DNA from: Pseudomonadota bacterium
GTDB lineage: Bacteria > Bdellovibrionota > UBA1018 > CAIMNF01
Direction of reading: 5' to 3'
Assembly: GCA_027491115.1 (NCBI GenBank)
Contig: JAIXWV010000003.1
Coordinates: forward strand, 1-50,039
Length of the DNA stretch: 50,039 bases
Position 1 is the first letter of the stretch. Each line of letters opens with the position of its first letter. Both the position numbers and the translations under genes were made by a program. Under the pieces are notes generated by a model that was not told the DNA's origin, did not search any database, and was given only the letters and a program-made list of their open reading frames with translations. This document shows, piece after piece, positions 24,534 through 34,187 of this stretch.

Positions 24534-26780
24534 TCACTCACCCGGGAAATTCAATTTCCAAATGGCCTCGAGGCGCTCCGGACTCCACCCCCTCTGGAGG
24601 AGTCTGGCCTTGATCTTTCCGACACTTGACGCGCGCGCACCCAGTGTGTCCGACCAAAGTCGGGCAAAGGGGGCCGCTTCAACCTCGCCGTCCTCGTGGA
24701 GATCGACCAGGTCCCAGAAAAACCCTGAAGCTCTCCACTCATTGGTTTGTTTTCCACAAACATCGGCCGGGATGTTCTCGATCCGGATCGGTGCCCGGCG
24801 GGGAACCATGTATTCGAATCGGGCATCGGGGTCGGAAAGGGAGAGCGCCACCCAGGCGGAATAGAACGAGGCCCAACCCTCGGAGATCGCCATGGCATCG
24901 GTATAGCACTGATCGATGTAGTGCTGGCCCCCGCCAAAAACACCGATTCCGGCCTGATCATAAATCGCATGTCCCATTTCGTGGCCCACCACATCCCAGT
25001 GGTCACCGCGCGTGATCCGGACCCGGTCCATGCTGTAATAATCGCCCTTGGCGGGCCATTCAAAGTCGATGGTGCGTTTCCAGAACTGGAGCCCCACCGA
25101 TTCGGCCAGCTTCCGCTCACCCTTGGCTGCAGTTTGCCAGATTCCGATCGCCTGGCCTGCGGGAGTGGCTTCATCGAAAATCAGTTTTTGTTCGATTCCG
25201 CAACGGACCCTGAGAACCAGTTCGTAAGGTGAATTCCCTGCAACAATCCGGAAGCGCGGGTTTTCGAGGTAGGCCGTCACCGTAAAAAACTCGCGGTCAC
25301 AGGCTTGTGCTCGAATGAAGCCATCCGGACCCGAACGATAAACCGCAGAAGCCCCACTGGAGACCGTTTGCGCCCGGAAGGAGATCCCCTCAACCGGAAC
25401 ATCGACTCCTTTCACTTTCCGGACCATCTGGAGAGCCAGGCCACTCAGTCCAGCGCCCTCTTCCACCCGATCCGGGCGGATCACTTCTCCACCCAGGAAA
25501 AGCTCAGGAAACATCGACCCCCCGGAGAGGTCGGTGTCATCAGCGTCGATATGCTTTTCGACGCTGTTCCGACTCACAGCTGCACGCATGGCTCGAAGGA
25601 CGTCAATCCGGCCGCCTGTCCTAGTTTTCGCCTGGAGAGCGGCAGAGGGAACGACGGTGTCAGAAAAGATCCGCTTCAGGTCCTGCGCTCTCAGATCCGG
25701 GCGTGCCGAGAGGATCAAAGCGGCGCTTCCGCTCACCATCGCTGCCGCCATAGAGGTGCCCGAAAGGTTTCCGTAATTCCCGGACATCATCGTGCTCAGG
25801 ATCTCCTTGCCGGGAGCTCCGAAGTCGACTTTCGTTTTTCCGTAATTCGAGTATTTTTCGAGCTGATCGTTCTCATCCACGCTGGCGACCGAGACCGTAT
25901 TGGAGAGAATCAAATTCGCCGGATGATGCGGCTTCACATCGTTGTCGGCCTTGCCGTTGCCAGCAGAAGACACGAAAAAGACTCCCTTTTTTTCTGCCTC
26001 GCGAACAGCCTCTTCGAGAGCTTTCGAATATCCGATCCCACCCCAGCTCGCATTGATCACCCGGGCACCCATCTTCACCGCGTAGTAAATCGATTCGATG
26101 GCGTCCTCTCCCCAACCCAACCCCTTCTTCATCCAACGGACGGGAAGAATCCGGACGCGCGGGGCAACCCCGCTGATGCCGATCCGGTTGTCACTCTTCG
26201 CGCCAATGATTCCGGCCACATGGGTACCATGATGGAAGTCATCCGAAGAGTCCGCATCATCCGCCTCGAAGTTCCAACCTCTGACATCATCGATGAATCC
26301 GTTACCGTCGTCGTCACGACCGTTGCCAGGAACTTCTCCGCGATTGGTGTACATCACCTCACGGAGATCCGGATGAGTCGCCTCAACCCCGGTGTCGATC
26401 ACCGCGACGAGGATTTCCGGCGCATTCGAGGGGATCGATTTCCACGCCTCAAAGACTCCGAGCCGGGTCAGCGCCCACTGTTTCGAAACCTGGGCATCGT
26501 TGGGCATTACGGGATCGACACGGACTTGATGATCTTCCTCCACCCACTCGGTTTCCGGATCTTGGAACAGCTGAAGAATCCGGTCCGCCTTTTCGGCTCC
26601 GTTTTCCAGTTCCAACACCTGCCAGTGGGTGCTACCGGCAAGCATTCGCGCGCCGGGAACCGGCTTCGTGGACTTGATGAGCAAGTGGGTTTGAGCAAAC
26701 GCTGGCGACGCGACCACCAAAAGGATCAAAAGAGTGAGCAATTTCATGATTCTGGAAAGTTTAAGCTGGCGACGTTTCAA
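24534..26780 (-). CDS. Exported subtilisin with a C-terminal HExxH zinc-peptidase-like domain
   Basis: A 748-residue secreted protein with two apparent protease units. The annotated start is TTG 26780, with GAGG about ten bases upstream and a basic n-region before the signal core; ATG 26747 (MKLLTLLILLVVASPAFA) is a good alternative. Residues 31-90 resemble an inhibitory propeptide. The subtilase triad is Asp129 (AVIDTGVE), His184 (HGTHVAG) and Ser343 (GTSMAAAM; the usual Pro after MAA is Ala). After a beta-rich spacer, HEMGH at 600-604 and Glu634 in ISEGWASF form a gluzincin-like HExxH-x29-E pattern. It lies 17 bases upstream of dnaX. The family of the second domain is not known to me. Confidence 0.85.
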   Translation of the reverse strand: MKRRQLKLSRIMKLLTLLILLVVASPAFAQTHLLIKSTKPVPGARMLAGSTHWQVLELENGAEKADRILQLFQDPETEWVEEDHQVRVDPVMPNDAQVSKQWALTRLGVFEAWKSIPSNAPEILVAVIDTGVEATHPDLREVMYTNRGEVPGNGRDDDGNGFIDDVRGWNFEADDADSSDDFHHGTHVAGIIGAKSDNRIGISGVAPRVRILPVRWMKKGLGWGEDAIESIYYAVKMGARVINASWGGIGYSKALEEAVREAEKKGVFFVSSAGNGKADNDVKPHHPANLILSNTVSVASVDENDQLEKYSNYGKTKVDFGAPGKEILSTMMSGNYGNLSGTSMAAAMVSGSAALILSARPDLRAQDLKRIFSDTVVPSAALQAKTRTGGRIDVLRAMRAAVSRNSVEKHIDADDTDLSGGSMFPELFLGGEVIRPDRVEEGAGLSGLALQMVRKVKGVDVPVEGISFRAQTVSSGASAVYRSGPDGFIRAQACDREFFTVTAYLENPRFRIVAGNSPYELVLRVRCGIEQKLIFDEATPAGQAIGIWQTAAKGERKLAESVGLQFWKRTIDFEWPAKGDYYSMDRVRITRGDHWDVVGHEMGHAIYDQAGIGVFGGGQHYIDQCYTDAMAISEGWASFYSAWVALSLSDPDARFEYMVPRRAPIRIENIPADVCGKQTNEWRASGFFWDLVDLHEDGEVEAAPFARLWSDTLGARASSVGKIKARLLQRGWSPERLEAIWKLNFPGE

Positions 26781-26811
26781 AACTCAAGGCCTCGTGATAG
26801 TTTAAGGGGGC

Positions 26812-28311
26812 GTGAACAAGCTAACCCTGATTCTTGGCAATCAACTGTTTCCCGAGTGGCTCGAAGACGGGCCACTGGGCGGCAACCGTGACGCCGATGT
26901 GCTGATGATCGAGGACCTCGGAATCGCACGCCAGTACCGGTACCACCGGAAAAGACTTCTCCACACCTTTGTCGCCATGAGGAGCTTCCGGGACCGGTTG
27001 GTCACACAGGGATTCCGGGTCCGGTACTTCGAGCTCCCCGAGTCCGCCACCCGCTCTTTTTGGGATCGAGTTTCGGATCACCTTCAGGGAAAATCCGGGC
27101 TCCGGGTGGCGCGCAATCCGGACCGCGGATTCATGCAAGCACTCGATGCCTTTTGCAGAGAGCGTAAAATCAATCTTGAAATTCTGCCCTGCCCCTCGTT
27201 TCTCTCCCAAGACCGGCACTTCGATGCCCATCTCGACAAAAACGGTAAACCCTTCATGAAGCGGTTCTACGAACAGGAACGCAAACGTCTCAACATCCTG
27301 ATTGACCGTGACGGCGGCCCCGCAGGAGGCAAGTGGAGCTTCGACACTGAAAACCGCAAAAAGCTTCCCAAAGACTATCGCGAACCCCCGCTTCCGAAGT
27401 CAGCTCCCTCACCTCATGAGCCCCGGGTTCGGGCCATGATCGAAGAATACTTTCCTGACCACCCCGGAGAAATCGGATCACTCTATCTTCCCTACGATCA
27501 CGCCGGAGCACTTGCTTGGCTCGAGGACTTCTTGAATGTCCGCCTCGAGGATTTCGGGCCTTATGAAGACGCCCTCGATGCAACCCGGAACTTTCTTCAC
27601 CACTCCCTGCTCTCTCCCCTACTCAACCTCGGCATCCTGAGTCCCCGGACCGTTGTGGAGCGCACTCTAGCTCATGCCAAGAAATCCAACGCGCCGATCG
27701 CCTCTGTGGAGGGATTCTTACGGCAGATCATCGGCTGGAGGGAATTTGTCCGGGGCGTTGATCAGAAGTTCGGTCCGGTCCAGGAAACTTCGAACTTCTG
27801 GAAACACAATCGGAAGCTCGGTCCCGCCTGGTACACCGGAGACACCGGAATTCCCCCGCTTGACGATGCCATCAAAAAAGTACTCCGCTTCGGATACAAT
27901 CATCACATCGAGCGACTGATGGTCGTTTCCAATCTCATGCTCCTGTCGGAAATCCACCCACAGGAGGCGCATCGCTGGTTCATGGAAATGTATCTCGACT
28001 CTTACGAATGGGTCATGGGTCCCAACGTGTACGGAATGGGTCTCATGAGTGATGGTGGCATCTTCGCCACCAAGCCTTACATTTCAGGATCGAATTACAT
28101 TCTCAAAATGAGTCACTACACCAAAGGCCCTTGGTGTGACGAGTGGGACGGTCTGTACTGGAGTTTCATCGATCGCCACCGGGCGTTCTTTTCGAAGAAT
28201 CCGAGACTTTCGATGATGGTGAAATTGCTCGAAAAGATGCCTGCTCAGAAAATCGACCGACTCAGAGCCGCGGCAGCCGCCTTCCGAGACAGGACCTCGA
28301 CTCCGCTCTGA
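26812..28311 (+). CDS. Photolyase/cryptochrome homologue of the PhrB (Fe-S) class lacking the cluster cysteines
   Basis: A 499-residue flavoprotein homologue of prokaryotic (6-4) photolyases. The GTG start at 26812 has AAGGGGG a few bases upstream. The N-terminal domain (LTLILGNQLFPEWL, then HRKRLLHTFVAMRSFRD) matches the family, as do SVEGFLRQIIGWREFVRG, GYNHHIERLMV and DGGIFATKPYISGSNYILKMSHY. PhrB-type enzymes bind a 4Fe-4S cluster with four cysteines. Here the first position is Pro349, the CxxC pair is Thr437/Pro440, and the region before LYW has lost its loop, with Asp443 at the fourth position. Cys442 is the only cysteine nearby. It diverges from the two-domain protease across 31 bases and ends 3 bases before mltG. 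Confidence 0.85.
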   Translation: MNKLTLILGNQLFPEWLEDGPLGGNRDADVLMIEDLGIARQYRYHRKRLLHTFVAMRSFRDRLVTQGFRVRYFELPESATRSFWDRVSDHLQGKSGLRVARNPDRGFMQALDAFCRERKINLEILPCPSFLSQDRHFDAHLDKNGKPFMKRFYEQERKRLNILIDRDGGPAGGKWSFDTENRKKLPKDYREPPLPKSAPSPHEPRVRAMIEEYFPDHPGEIGSLYLPYDHAGALAWLEDFLNVRLEDFGPYEDALDATRNFLHHSLLSPLLNLGILSPRTVVERTLAHAKKSNAPIASVEGFLRQIIGWREFVRGVDQKFGPVQETSNFWKHNRKLGPAWYTGDTGIPPLDDAIKKVLRFGYNHHIERLMVVSNLMLLSEIHPQEAHRWFMEMYLDSYEWVMGPNVYGMGLMSDGGIFATKPYISGSNYILKMSHYTKGPWCDEWDGLYWSFIDRHRAFFSKNPRLSMMVKLLEKMPAQKIDRLRAAAAAFRDRTSTPL

Positions 28312-28314
28312 ACG

Positions 28315-29379
28315 TCAGGGTTTGCCGGACTTCCCGAGATCACGCCAGCTCTTTCCCTCCCGCGCCTTCGGATCGAGCTGGGTTTCGCGCACGTGCGCCG
28401 CATGTTCGGCGTAGGTCTTCGAGAAGATGTGGGTGCCGTCGTTCTTCGAGACGAAGTACAAGTAGTCGGTTTCAGCGGGATACAGCACTGCCTTGATGGA
28501 TTCGGGGTTCGGATTCGAGATCGGTCCGGTCGGCAATGCAGGAATGGCGTAAGTGTTGTACGGGGTTTTCTGGAGCAGGTCGGAGCGGTGGAGGTTTCCG
28601 GAATAATTCTCCCAGATTCCGTAAATGGTGGTCGGATCGCTTTGAAGCCTCATCTTCTTTTTGAGTCGGTTGTGAAAAACCGAGGCGATCATGGGTCGCT
28701 CGAATCCGGCTCCCGTTTCTTTTTCCACCACTGACGCCAGAATCACCACCTCACGCCGAGAGAGTCCGAGCGCCTTTGCGCGTGCATCGAACTCGGGAGT
28801 CCAGTTTTTCTTGAAAGCTTCGACCATCCGACGGATCAGATGCTCGGGCGTTTCGCGCTTGTCGTAGAAATAGGTGTTGGGGAGAAGGTAACCCTCCAAA
28901 CTCGCACCCGCCTCAGGCAAAAGTCCCAACTCCGAAATGAACGGGGGGGATCGCAAGCGATCAAGGATCGCCGCTTTTTCAGCGAGGCCCGCTGACGCAA
29001 AGGTATCGGCCACCTGGAAAATATTGTCTCCCTCACGAATCAGGAGTGCCTTTTGGATCCCCACTCCGCTTTGAAGCATCTTGAACAACTGTCGAGGTGA
29101 AAGGGAGGGGCTCAGTTCATATTCGGCGGACTTGACCCCACCCCAAGCCCGATGCAATTTGCCGGACCAAAGAAACAGGAATCCGTTGTCGATCACCCCC
29201 GCCTTTTCGAGCGACTCCGTGATTCCCTGGGGGCTCATCCCACGGGTCAGATCGAAAATCACCTTCTGGTCTCTTGCCCCGGGCTTCAACGGCGTTTCCC
29301 AGAAACGGTCTGCATAGAGGTATGCCGCCACGAAAGCGAGTGGAATCATGAGTATCCAAAGCCACTTGAAGCGATTCAT
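28315..29379 (-). CDS. mltG: Endolytic murein transglycosylase
   Basis: Inner-membrane lytic transglycosylase that cuts nascent glycan strands and sets their length. I start it at ATG 29379 (354 residues) because TGGAG lies just upstream and the protein then begins MNRFKWLWILMIPLAF, a membrane anchor with a basic n-region. A LysM-like subdomain leads to LEGYLLPNTYFY near residue 180, and the YceG signature ILASVVEKETG has catalytic Glu219. FHNRLKKKMRLQSDPTTIYG and YAIPALPTGPISNP are further family boxes. It converges on the photolyase gene, and its promoter must lie in the 29380-29531 gap shared with rho. Confidence 0.93.
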   Translation of the reverse strand: MNRFKWLWILMIPLAFVAAYLYADRFWETPLKPGARDQKVIFDLTRGMSPQGITESLEKAGVIDNGFLFLWSGKLHRAWGGVKSAEYELSPSLSPRQLFKMLQSGVGIQKALLIREGDNIFQVADTFASAGLAEKAAILDRLRSPPFISELGLLPEAGASLEGYLLPNTYFYDKRETPEHLIRRMVEAFKKNWTPEFDARAKALGLSRREVVILASVVEKETGAGFERPMIASVFHNRLKKKMRLQSDPTTIYGIWENYSGNLHRSDLLQKTPYNTYAIPALPTGPISNPNPESIKAVLYPAETDYLYFVSKNDGTHIFSKTYAEHAAHVRETQLDPKAREGKSWRDLGKSGKP

Positions 29380-29531
29380 CGAACTCCAGAGTACCATCCA
29401 AATCCCACTGGACGGGATCAAAAAGCTTTGCTATTTCTCAATCAACCGTAAGGTTCCTTTCAATCTTTTGACGTCCCACTTCCCACCCCATTCAAACAGT
29501 CCATTTTTCAGATCCAAAAAAGAGATGCGTT

Positions 29532-30977
29532 ATGAACAATTCAATCCCTCCGAAGAAGCCTGCAAATAAGCGCATCATCGCTGGAAAGCGCCCCGCCGAA
29601 AACCCTTCCGACACTCCGGTCGAACCAACCGAAGCTCCGGCAGGCAATCAGGACCCCGGCCTTGAGGCGGTCTCGAACCCGGGCATCGAGCAGGATGAAT
29701 CCTCCGGGGTCGATCTGAGTCAGAAGCCGATGCATCTGAAGGAACTCAAGAACAAGAAAGCCCAGGAACTCATCGACCTTGCCCACAGCGTAGGTATTGA
29801 AAATGCGGGAAGCCTCCGCAAGCAGGACCTCATTTTCATCATCCTGCAAAAAATGGCCGAACGAAACGAACACATCTATGCAGACGGCGTTCTCGAATGT
29901 CTGCCTGACGGATTCGGATTCTTGCGTGCGCCGGAATACAACTACCTCCCAGGACCGGATGACGTGTACGTTTCCCCGTCCCAAATCCGCCGCTTCGGTC
30001 TTCGCACAGGTGATACCGTGAGCGGGTCAGTCCGCTCCCCCAAAGAGGGCGAGCGCTACTTCGCACTCCTGAAGGTCGAGCAAGTGAACTTCCAGGCCTC
30101 GGAACTCAACACCGAGCGTGTCCTGTTTGACAACCTGACCCCCCTGTACCCCAAGCAGCGTCTGAATCTTGAGTATCAACCCACGAATCACAGCACCCGG
30201 ATCATCGACCTCATGGTTCCACTCGGAAAGGGTCAGCGCTGCCTGATCGTGGCCCCTCCCCGTGCCGGCAAGACGGTACTCATGCAGGACATCGCAAACG
30301 CCATCACCTCCAATCACCCGGAAGTGAAGCTGATCGTCCTCCTGATCGATGAACGGCCCGAAGAAGTGACCGACATGCAACGCTCGGTCAAGGGTGAGGT
30401 CATTTCCTCGACCTTCGACGAACAAGCGTCCCGCCACGTACAGGTCGCCGAGATGGTGATCGAGAAGGCCAAGCGCCTCGTCGAAAACAAGTACGATGTC
30501 GTGATTTTGCTCGATTCCATCACCCGTCTGGCACGGGCCTACAACGCCGTGGTTCCGCCCTCGGGGAAAATCCTTTCGGGTGGCGTGGACTCGAACGCAC
30601 TCCACAAGCCGAAGCGCTTTTTCGGTGCCGCACGAAACATCGAAGAGGGCGGCTCTCTCACCATCATCGCCACCGCTCTGGTGGACACCGGATCAAGAAT
30701 GGACGAGGTGATTTTCGAGGAGTTCAAGGGAACAGGCAACTCCGAGATCGTTCTCGACCGTAAACTCATGGAAAAGCGGATCTTCCCGTGTCTGGACATC
30801 AACAAATCGGCCACCCGGAAAGAAGACCTCCTGCTCCCGAAAGAAGTGATCAACCGGATCTGGATCCTCCGCAAGGTGCTGCACCCGATGAACACGGTGG
30901 ATGCCATGGAGTTCTTGCTCGACAAGGTCGCTCACACCAAGTCGAACGAAGAGTTCATCAAATCGATGAGTAGCTGA
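29532..30977 (+). CDS. rho: Transcription termination factor Rho
   Basis: Hexameric RNA-dependent ATPase that ends untranslated transcripts. The 481 residues include a 60-residue N-terminal extension rich in Pro, Glu and Asp, absent from E. coli Rho (419). Then come the Rho N domain ([18 protein letters not shown]), the RNA-binding CSD ([15 protein letters not shown]), the P-loop APPRAGKT with Lys247, the Q-loop region and the R-loop. The start is ATG 29532 with AAGAG about eight bases upstream. The upstream gap 29422-29531 is A/T-richer and holds a TTGACG at about 29468 but no convincing -10. It leads rho-prfA-prmC-murA-methyltransferase, joined to prfA by TGATG. Confidence 0.96.
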   Translation: MNNSIPPKKPANKRIIAGKRPAENPSDTPVEPTEAPAGNQDPGLEAVSNPGIEQDESSGVDLSQKPMHLKELKNKKAQELIDLAHSVGIENAGSLRKQDLIFIILQKMAERNEHIYADGVLECLPDGFGFLRAPEYNYLPGPDDVYVSPSQIRRFGLRTGDTVSGSVRSPKEGERYFALLKVEQVNFQASELNTERVLFDNLTPLYPKQRLNLEYQPTNHSTRIIDLMVPLGKGQRCLIVAPPRAGKTVLMQDIANAITSNHPEVKLIVLLIDERPEEVTDMQRSVKGEVISSTFDEQASRHVQVAEMVIEKAKRLVENKYDVVILLDSITRLARAYNAVVPPSGKILSGGVDSNALHKPKRFFGAARNIEEGGSLTIIATALVDTGSRMDEVIFEEFKGTGNSEIVLDRKLMEKRIFPCLDINKSATRKEDLLLPKEVINRIWILRKVLHPMNTVDAMEFLLDKVAHTKSNEEFIKSMSS

Positions 30978-32053
30978 TGTTTGACAAACTCGAGGCCGTC
31001 GAGGCGCGTTTCCTGGAGATTGAACACAAGCTCGGGGATCCGGAGCTGGCAAACCGCCCGGATGAGTTCCGTCGCTTGTCGAAGGAGCATGCTTCACTAC
31101 TCGAGGTGGTCGCCGAATACCGCCACTACCGGAAAACGAAGTCGGAAATTCAATCGAACAAGGAACTTTTGATCGAGGGGGATCCCGAATTCACGGCCAT
31201 GGCCAAGGAAGAACTGAAAATCCTCGAGCCGGAGCTGGATTCGAGCGCCAAGAGGCTCCAGGTCCTGCTCCTGCCACAGGATCCGAACGACCTCAAAAAC
31301 GTTTTCCTCGAGGTTCGCGCCGGTGCCGGGGGAGAAGAGGCCGCCTTGTTCGCAGGCGAGCTGTATCGACTCTATCAAAAATACTCAGAGCGCCAGGGAT
31401 GGCGGACCGAAGTGATGTCCGTCAGCCAGGCCGAAAAGGGTGGACTCAAAGAAGTCATCCTCATGATCGAGGGCACCAAGGTCTATTCCCGGCTCAAGTT
31501 CGAAGCAGGAGTGCATCGGGTCCAGCGTGTTCCAGAAACTGAAGCGCAGGGCCGCGTCCACACATCGACTGTGACTGTGGCGGTCCTACCCGAGGCTGAA
31601 GAAATCGACGTCCAGATCAATCCGGCCGACCTCAGGATCGACGTGTTCCGCTCGAGTGGTGCCGGTGGGCAATCCGTGAACACCACCGATTCGGCCGTTC
31701 GGATCACTCACCTTCCGAGCGGCGTGGTCGTCGCCTGTCAGGACGAACGTTCACAGCTCAAGAACAAGGAAAAGGCGATGAAGATCCTCCGCTCGAGAAT
31801 CCTCGAGGCTGAGCAAGAAAAAGCCGCCAAAGAGCACGCAGACTCCAGGCGTGCCATGGTGGGAACCGGAGATCGATCTGAGCGCATCCGCACCTATAAT
31901 TTTCCGCAAGGCCGGCTCACCGATCACCGCATTGGTTTCACCATTCATCAACTCCCGGATGTGATGGAGGGCCATATTCAAGAACTCCTGGACGCCCTCC
32001 AGACTCATTATCAGGCAGAGGCCCTGAAACAGGCCGGATATGCGGGAACTTAA
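30977..32053 (+). CDS. prfA: Peptide chain release factor 1
   Basis: Recognises UAA and UAG and triggers peptide release. The 358-residue length is standard. The catalytic GGQ is Gly230-Gly231-Gln232 in SSGAGGQSVNTTDSAVRITH, and the RVPETEAQGRVHTSTVTVAV segment carries the region of the PxT-type anticodon-like motif. Its ATG shares one base with the rho stop (TGATG). It overlaps prmC, whose product methylates the glutamine of the GGQ motif, by 14 bases, the usual pairing. Confidence 0.97.
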   Translation: MFDKLEAVEARFLEIEHKLGDPELANRPDEFRRLSKEHASLLEVVAEYRHYRKTKSEIQSNKELLIEGDPEFTAMAKEELKILEPELDSSAKRLQVLLLPQDPNDLKNVFLEVRAGAGGEEAALFAGELYRLYQKYSERQGWRTEVMSVSQAEKGGLKEVILMIEGTKVYSRLKFEAGVHRVQRVPETEAQGRVHTSTVTVAVLPEAEEIDVQINPADLRIDVFRSSGAGGQSVNTTDSAVRITHLPSGVVVACQDERSQLKNKEKAMKILRSRILEAEQEKAAKEHADSRRAMVGTGDRSERIRTYNFPQGRLTDHRIGFTIHQLPDVMEGHIQELLDALQTHYQAEALKQAGYAGT

Positions 32054-32924
32054 ATCAGAGATCCTCGGCACGCTCAAGGCAGGAATGGAGAACGTGGCGA
32101 GCCCCGAGGCCGAAACGGATCGGATCTTACTGCATGTGCTGTCACAATCCCGTCCGGATCTCGACAGCTTCGGCAAGCTCTACCTTTCGGACCCGGTGCC
32201 GACCCCATCGGAACGGGAACTTGCAATCAGTTTGGCCCGATCGCGCGCCCGAGGCATCCCCCTCCAACACCTTTTCGGCTACCAAACCTTCATGGATCGG
32301 GACTATCGGGTGAATGGATCCACGCTGATTCCACGCCCCGAAACTGAGATTCTGGTGGCCTCCTGCGAGGAATGGATCCAGCAACGCAAACAAACCACAG
32401 GCCCCCGCTTCGCAGAGCTTGGCCTCGGCACCGGAGTGATCTCATGTGAGTTGCTGGTACGGTTTCCCGGAGCATCGGGAGTTGCAACTGAAATCTCTTC
32501 TGAAGCAATCCGATTGGCCGAGTCGAACCTGAGTCGATGGTGTGGTCCACGCTGGATCGAGCGCCTCCGGATCCTGCCAGTGACCCCGGATCAAGGCTTC
32601 AATCCTTTCGAGCCCCTGGGGCCGTTCGAGCTTCTGGTCTCGAATCCTCCCTATGTCTCAAGAGATGATGAAATCGATGCCGGAGTCTTGCTCCATGAAC
32701 CCGGTTCGGCACTCTTTCCCTGGAACAACGATCCCGGTTTTTTTTATACGGACTTCATTTTGCGCGCAAAGAAACTCATGGCACCCGGCGGCGCGGCCTT
32801 TTTCGAAATCCCCCACGAACGCGCCGACCTGCTGGAAGCGGAGTTCCAGAAGTCAGGGGCGAAGCGGGTATCCCTGATTCCAGATCTGACTGGACGACCC
32901 AGAGTGCTTCGGGCAGAGTTCTGA
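32040..32924 (+). CDS. prmC: Release factor glutamine methyltransferase
   Basis: Methylates the Gln of the GGQ motif in RF1 and RF2 using S-adenosylmethionine. In the 294-residue protein, an N-terminal helical domain (residues 1-85) precedes the Rossmann methyltransferase domain. Motif I is FAELGLGTGVIS near residue 125; the substrate-binding NPPY is at 202-205. The LFGYQTFMDRDYRV and TLIPRPETEILV segments are PrmC-specific. It sits directly after its substrate gene prfA and 3 bases before murA. Confidence 0.96.
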   Translation: MRELKSEILGTLKAGMENVASPEAETDRILLHVLSQSRPDLDSFGKLYLSDPVPTPSERELAISLARSRARGIPLQHLFGYQTFMDRDYRVNGSTLIPRPETEILVASCEEWIQQRKQTTGPRFAELGLGTGVISCELLVRFPGASGVATEISSEAIRLAESNLSRWCGPRWIERLRILPVTPDQGFNPFEPLGPFELLVSNPPYVSRDDEIDAGVLLHEPGSALFPWNNDPGFFYTDFILRAKKLMAPGGAAFFEIPHERADLLEAEFQKSGAKRVSLIPDLTGRPRVLRAEF

Positions 32925-32927
32925 TTT

Positions 32928-34187
32928 ATGGAGATCTTGAGAATCCGCGGCGGAACCAGGCTCGAAGGGTCTGTGCCGGTCAGTGGCGCCAAAAATGCGG
33001 CCCTTCCCATTCTTTTTGCCGGGATCCTGAGCGACCAACCCTCTCAACTCAGGAATGTTCCCGACCTTGCCGACATCAAGACCACGCTGAAGGTCCTCGA
33101 AACCCTCGGCATCTCCGTCACCCGCGACGGAGACCGTGTCGAACTTCACGCGAAGCAATTGAGCTCCATCGAAGCTCCGTATGATCTCGTCCGGACCATG
33201 CGAGCATCCGTTCTGGTGCTCGGTCCCTTGCTCGCCCGCAAGGGTGAAGCGAGAGTGAGTCTTCCTGGAGGCTGTGCGATTGGCGCAAGACCGGTCGACT
33301 TCCACTTGAGCGCCCTGGAAAAGCTCGGTGCCATCTTTGATATTGAAGGTGGCTACATTCACGGCCGCGCACCCGATGGACTTCGTGGTGCGACGATGGC
33401 ACTCCCCTTCCCGAGTGTCGGAGCCACAGAAAACGCGCTCATGGCGGCCGCCCTTGCTTCCGGCTTTTCTGAAATTCAAAATGCTGCTTGTGAGCCCGAA
33501 ATCATCGATCTGGCTGAAGCCCTCCGCTCCATGGGCGCCAGAATCACCGGCGAAGGAACGCCGATCATCCGCATCGAAGGCGTTCCGTCTCTGGGTGGAA
33601 TGAATCACGCCATCGCCCCGGACAGGGTAGAAGCCGCTACTTTTTTGTGCGCAGGATTGATCAGCAAAGGGAAAGTGCGGGTCACCGGAATCGCCCCGCA
33701 CTACCTGGGCTCGGCCCTTGAGGTCCTCGGCTCCATGGGGGCCAAGATTTCCTCTGGAACGGATTGGGTCGAGGCAGAGTCCACGGGGGTGCTCCTGCCG
33801 GCTCACATCAAGACCGCGCCGTTTCCAGGATTCCCGACTGATATGCAGGCACAGTTTATGGCACTGATGACTCAGGCAGAAGGAAACTCCAAGATCGAGG
33901 AGACCATTTTTGAAAATCGATTCATGCACGTGCCTGAACTCGCCCGCTTGGGGGCGCGCATCCGGATCCAGGGCAACGAAGCGCTGGTGGAGGGGCCTAC
34001 CCGACTGAGTGGTGCAACCGTCATGGCGACGGACCTGCGGGCGAGCGCCTCTCTGGTGATCGCGGGAGTGGTGGCTGCCGGCGAGACCTTGATCCGCAGA
34101 ATCTACCACCTGGACCGGGGCTACGAAAAACTCGAACTGAAACTCAGCGCTTTGGGTGCGCAAATCCACAGGGAGACCGAGAAATGA
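32928..34187 (+). CDS. murA: UDP-N-acetylglucosamine 1-carboxyvinyltransferase
   Basis: Catalyses the first committed step of peptidoglycan synthesis, adding enolpyruvate from PEP to UDP-GlcNAc. The 419 residues carry Lys22-Asn23 in SGAKNAALPIL and the reactive loop LPGGCAIGARPVD with Cys116, the residue alkylated by fosfomycin, so this enzyme is of the Cys type. TDMQAQFMAL and RASASLVIAG are further signatures. It is the fourth gene of the rho operon; the following methyltransferase overlaps it by 4 bases. Confidence 0.97.
   Translation: MEILRIRGGTRLEGSVPVSGAKNAALPILFAGILSDQPSQLRNVPDLADIKTTLKVLETLGISVTRDGDRVELHAKQLSSIEAPYDLVRTMRASVLVLGPLLARKGEARVSLPGGCAIGARPVDFHLSALEKLGAIFDIEGGYIHGRAPDGLRGATMALPFPSVGATENALMAAALASGFSEIQNAACEPEIIDLAEALRSMGARITGEGTPIIRIEGVPSLGGMNHAIAPDRVEAATFLCAGLISKGKVRVTGIAPHYLGSALEVLGSMGAKISSGTDWVEAESTGVLLPAHIKTAPFPGFPTDMQAQFMALMTQAEGNSKIEETIFENRFMHVPELARLGARIRIQGNEALVEGPTRLSGATVMATDLRASASLVIAGVVAAGETLIRRIYHLDRGYEKLELKLSALGAQIHRETEK

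Noticed and set aside
25305-26891. Long plus-strand open frame of 528 codons opposite the two-domain protease
   Set aside because: It is the antisense of a gene with clear catalytic motifs and signal peptide; it has no ribosome binding site, is rich in Arg/His, and shows no domain.
32853-34169. 438-codon minus-strand open frame opposite murA
   Set aside because: Shadow of a clearly identified murA in a coupled operon; composition typical of antisense frames in GC-rich DNA.
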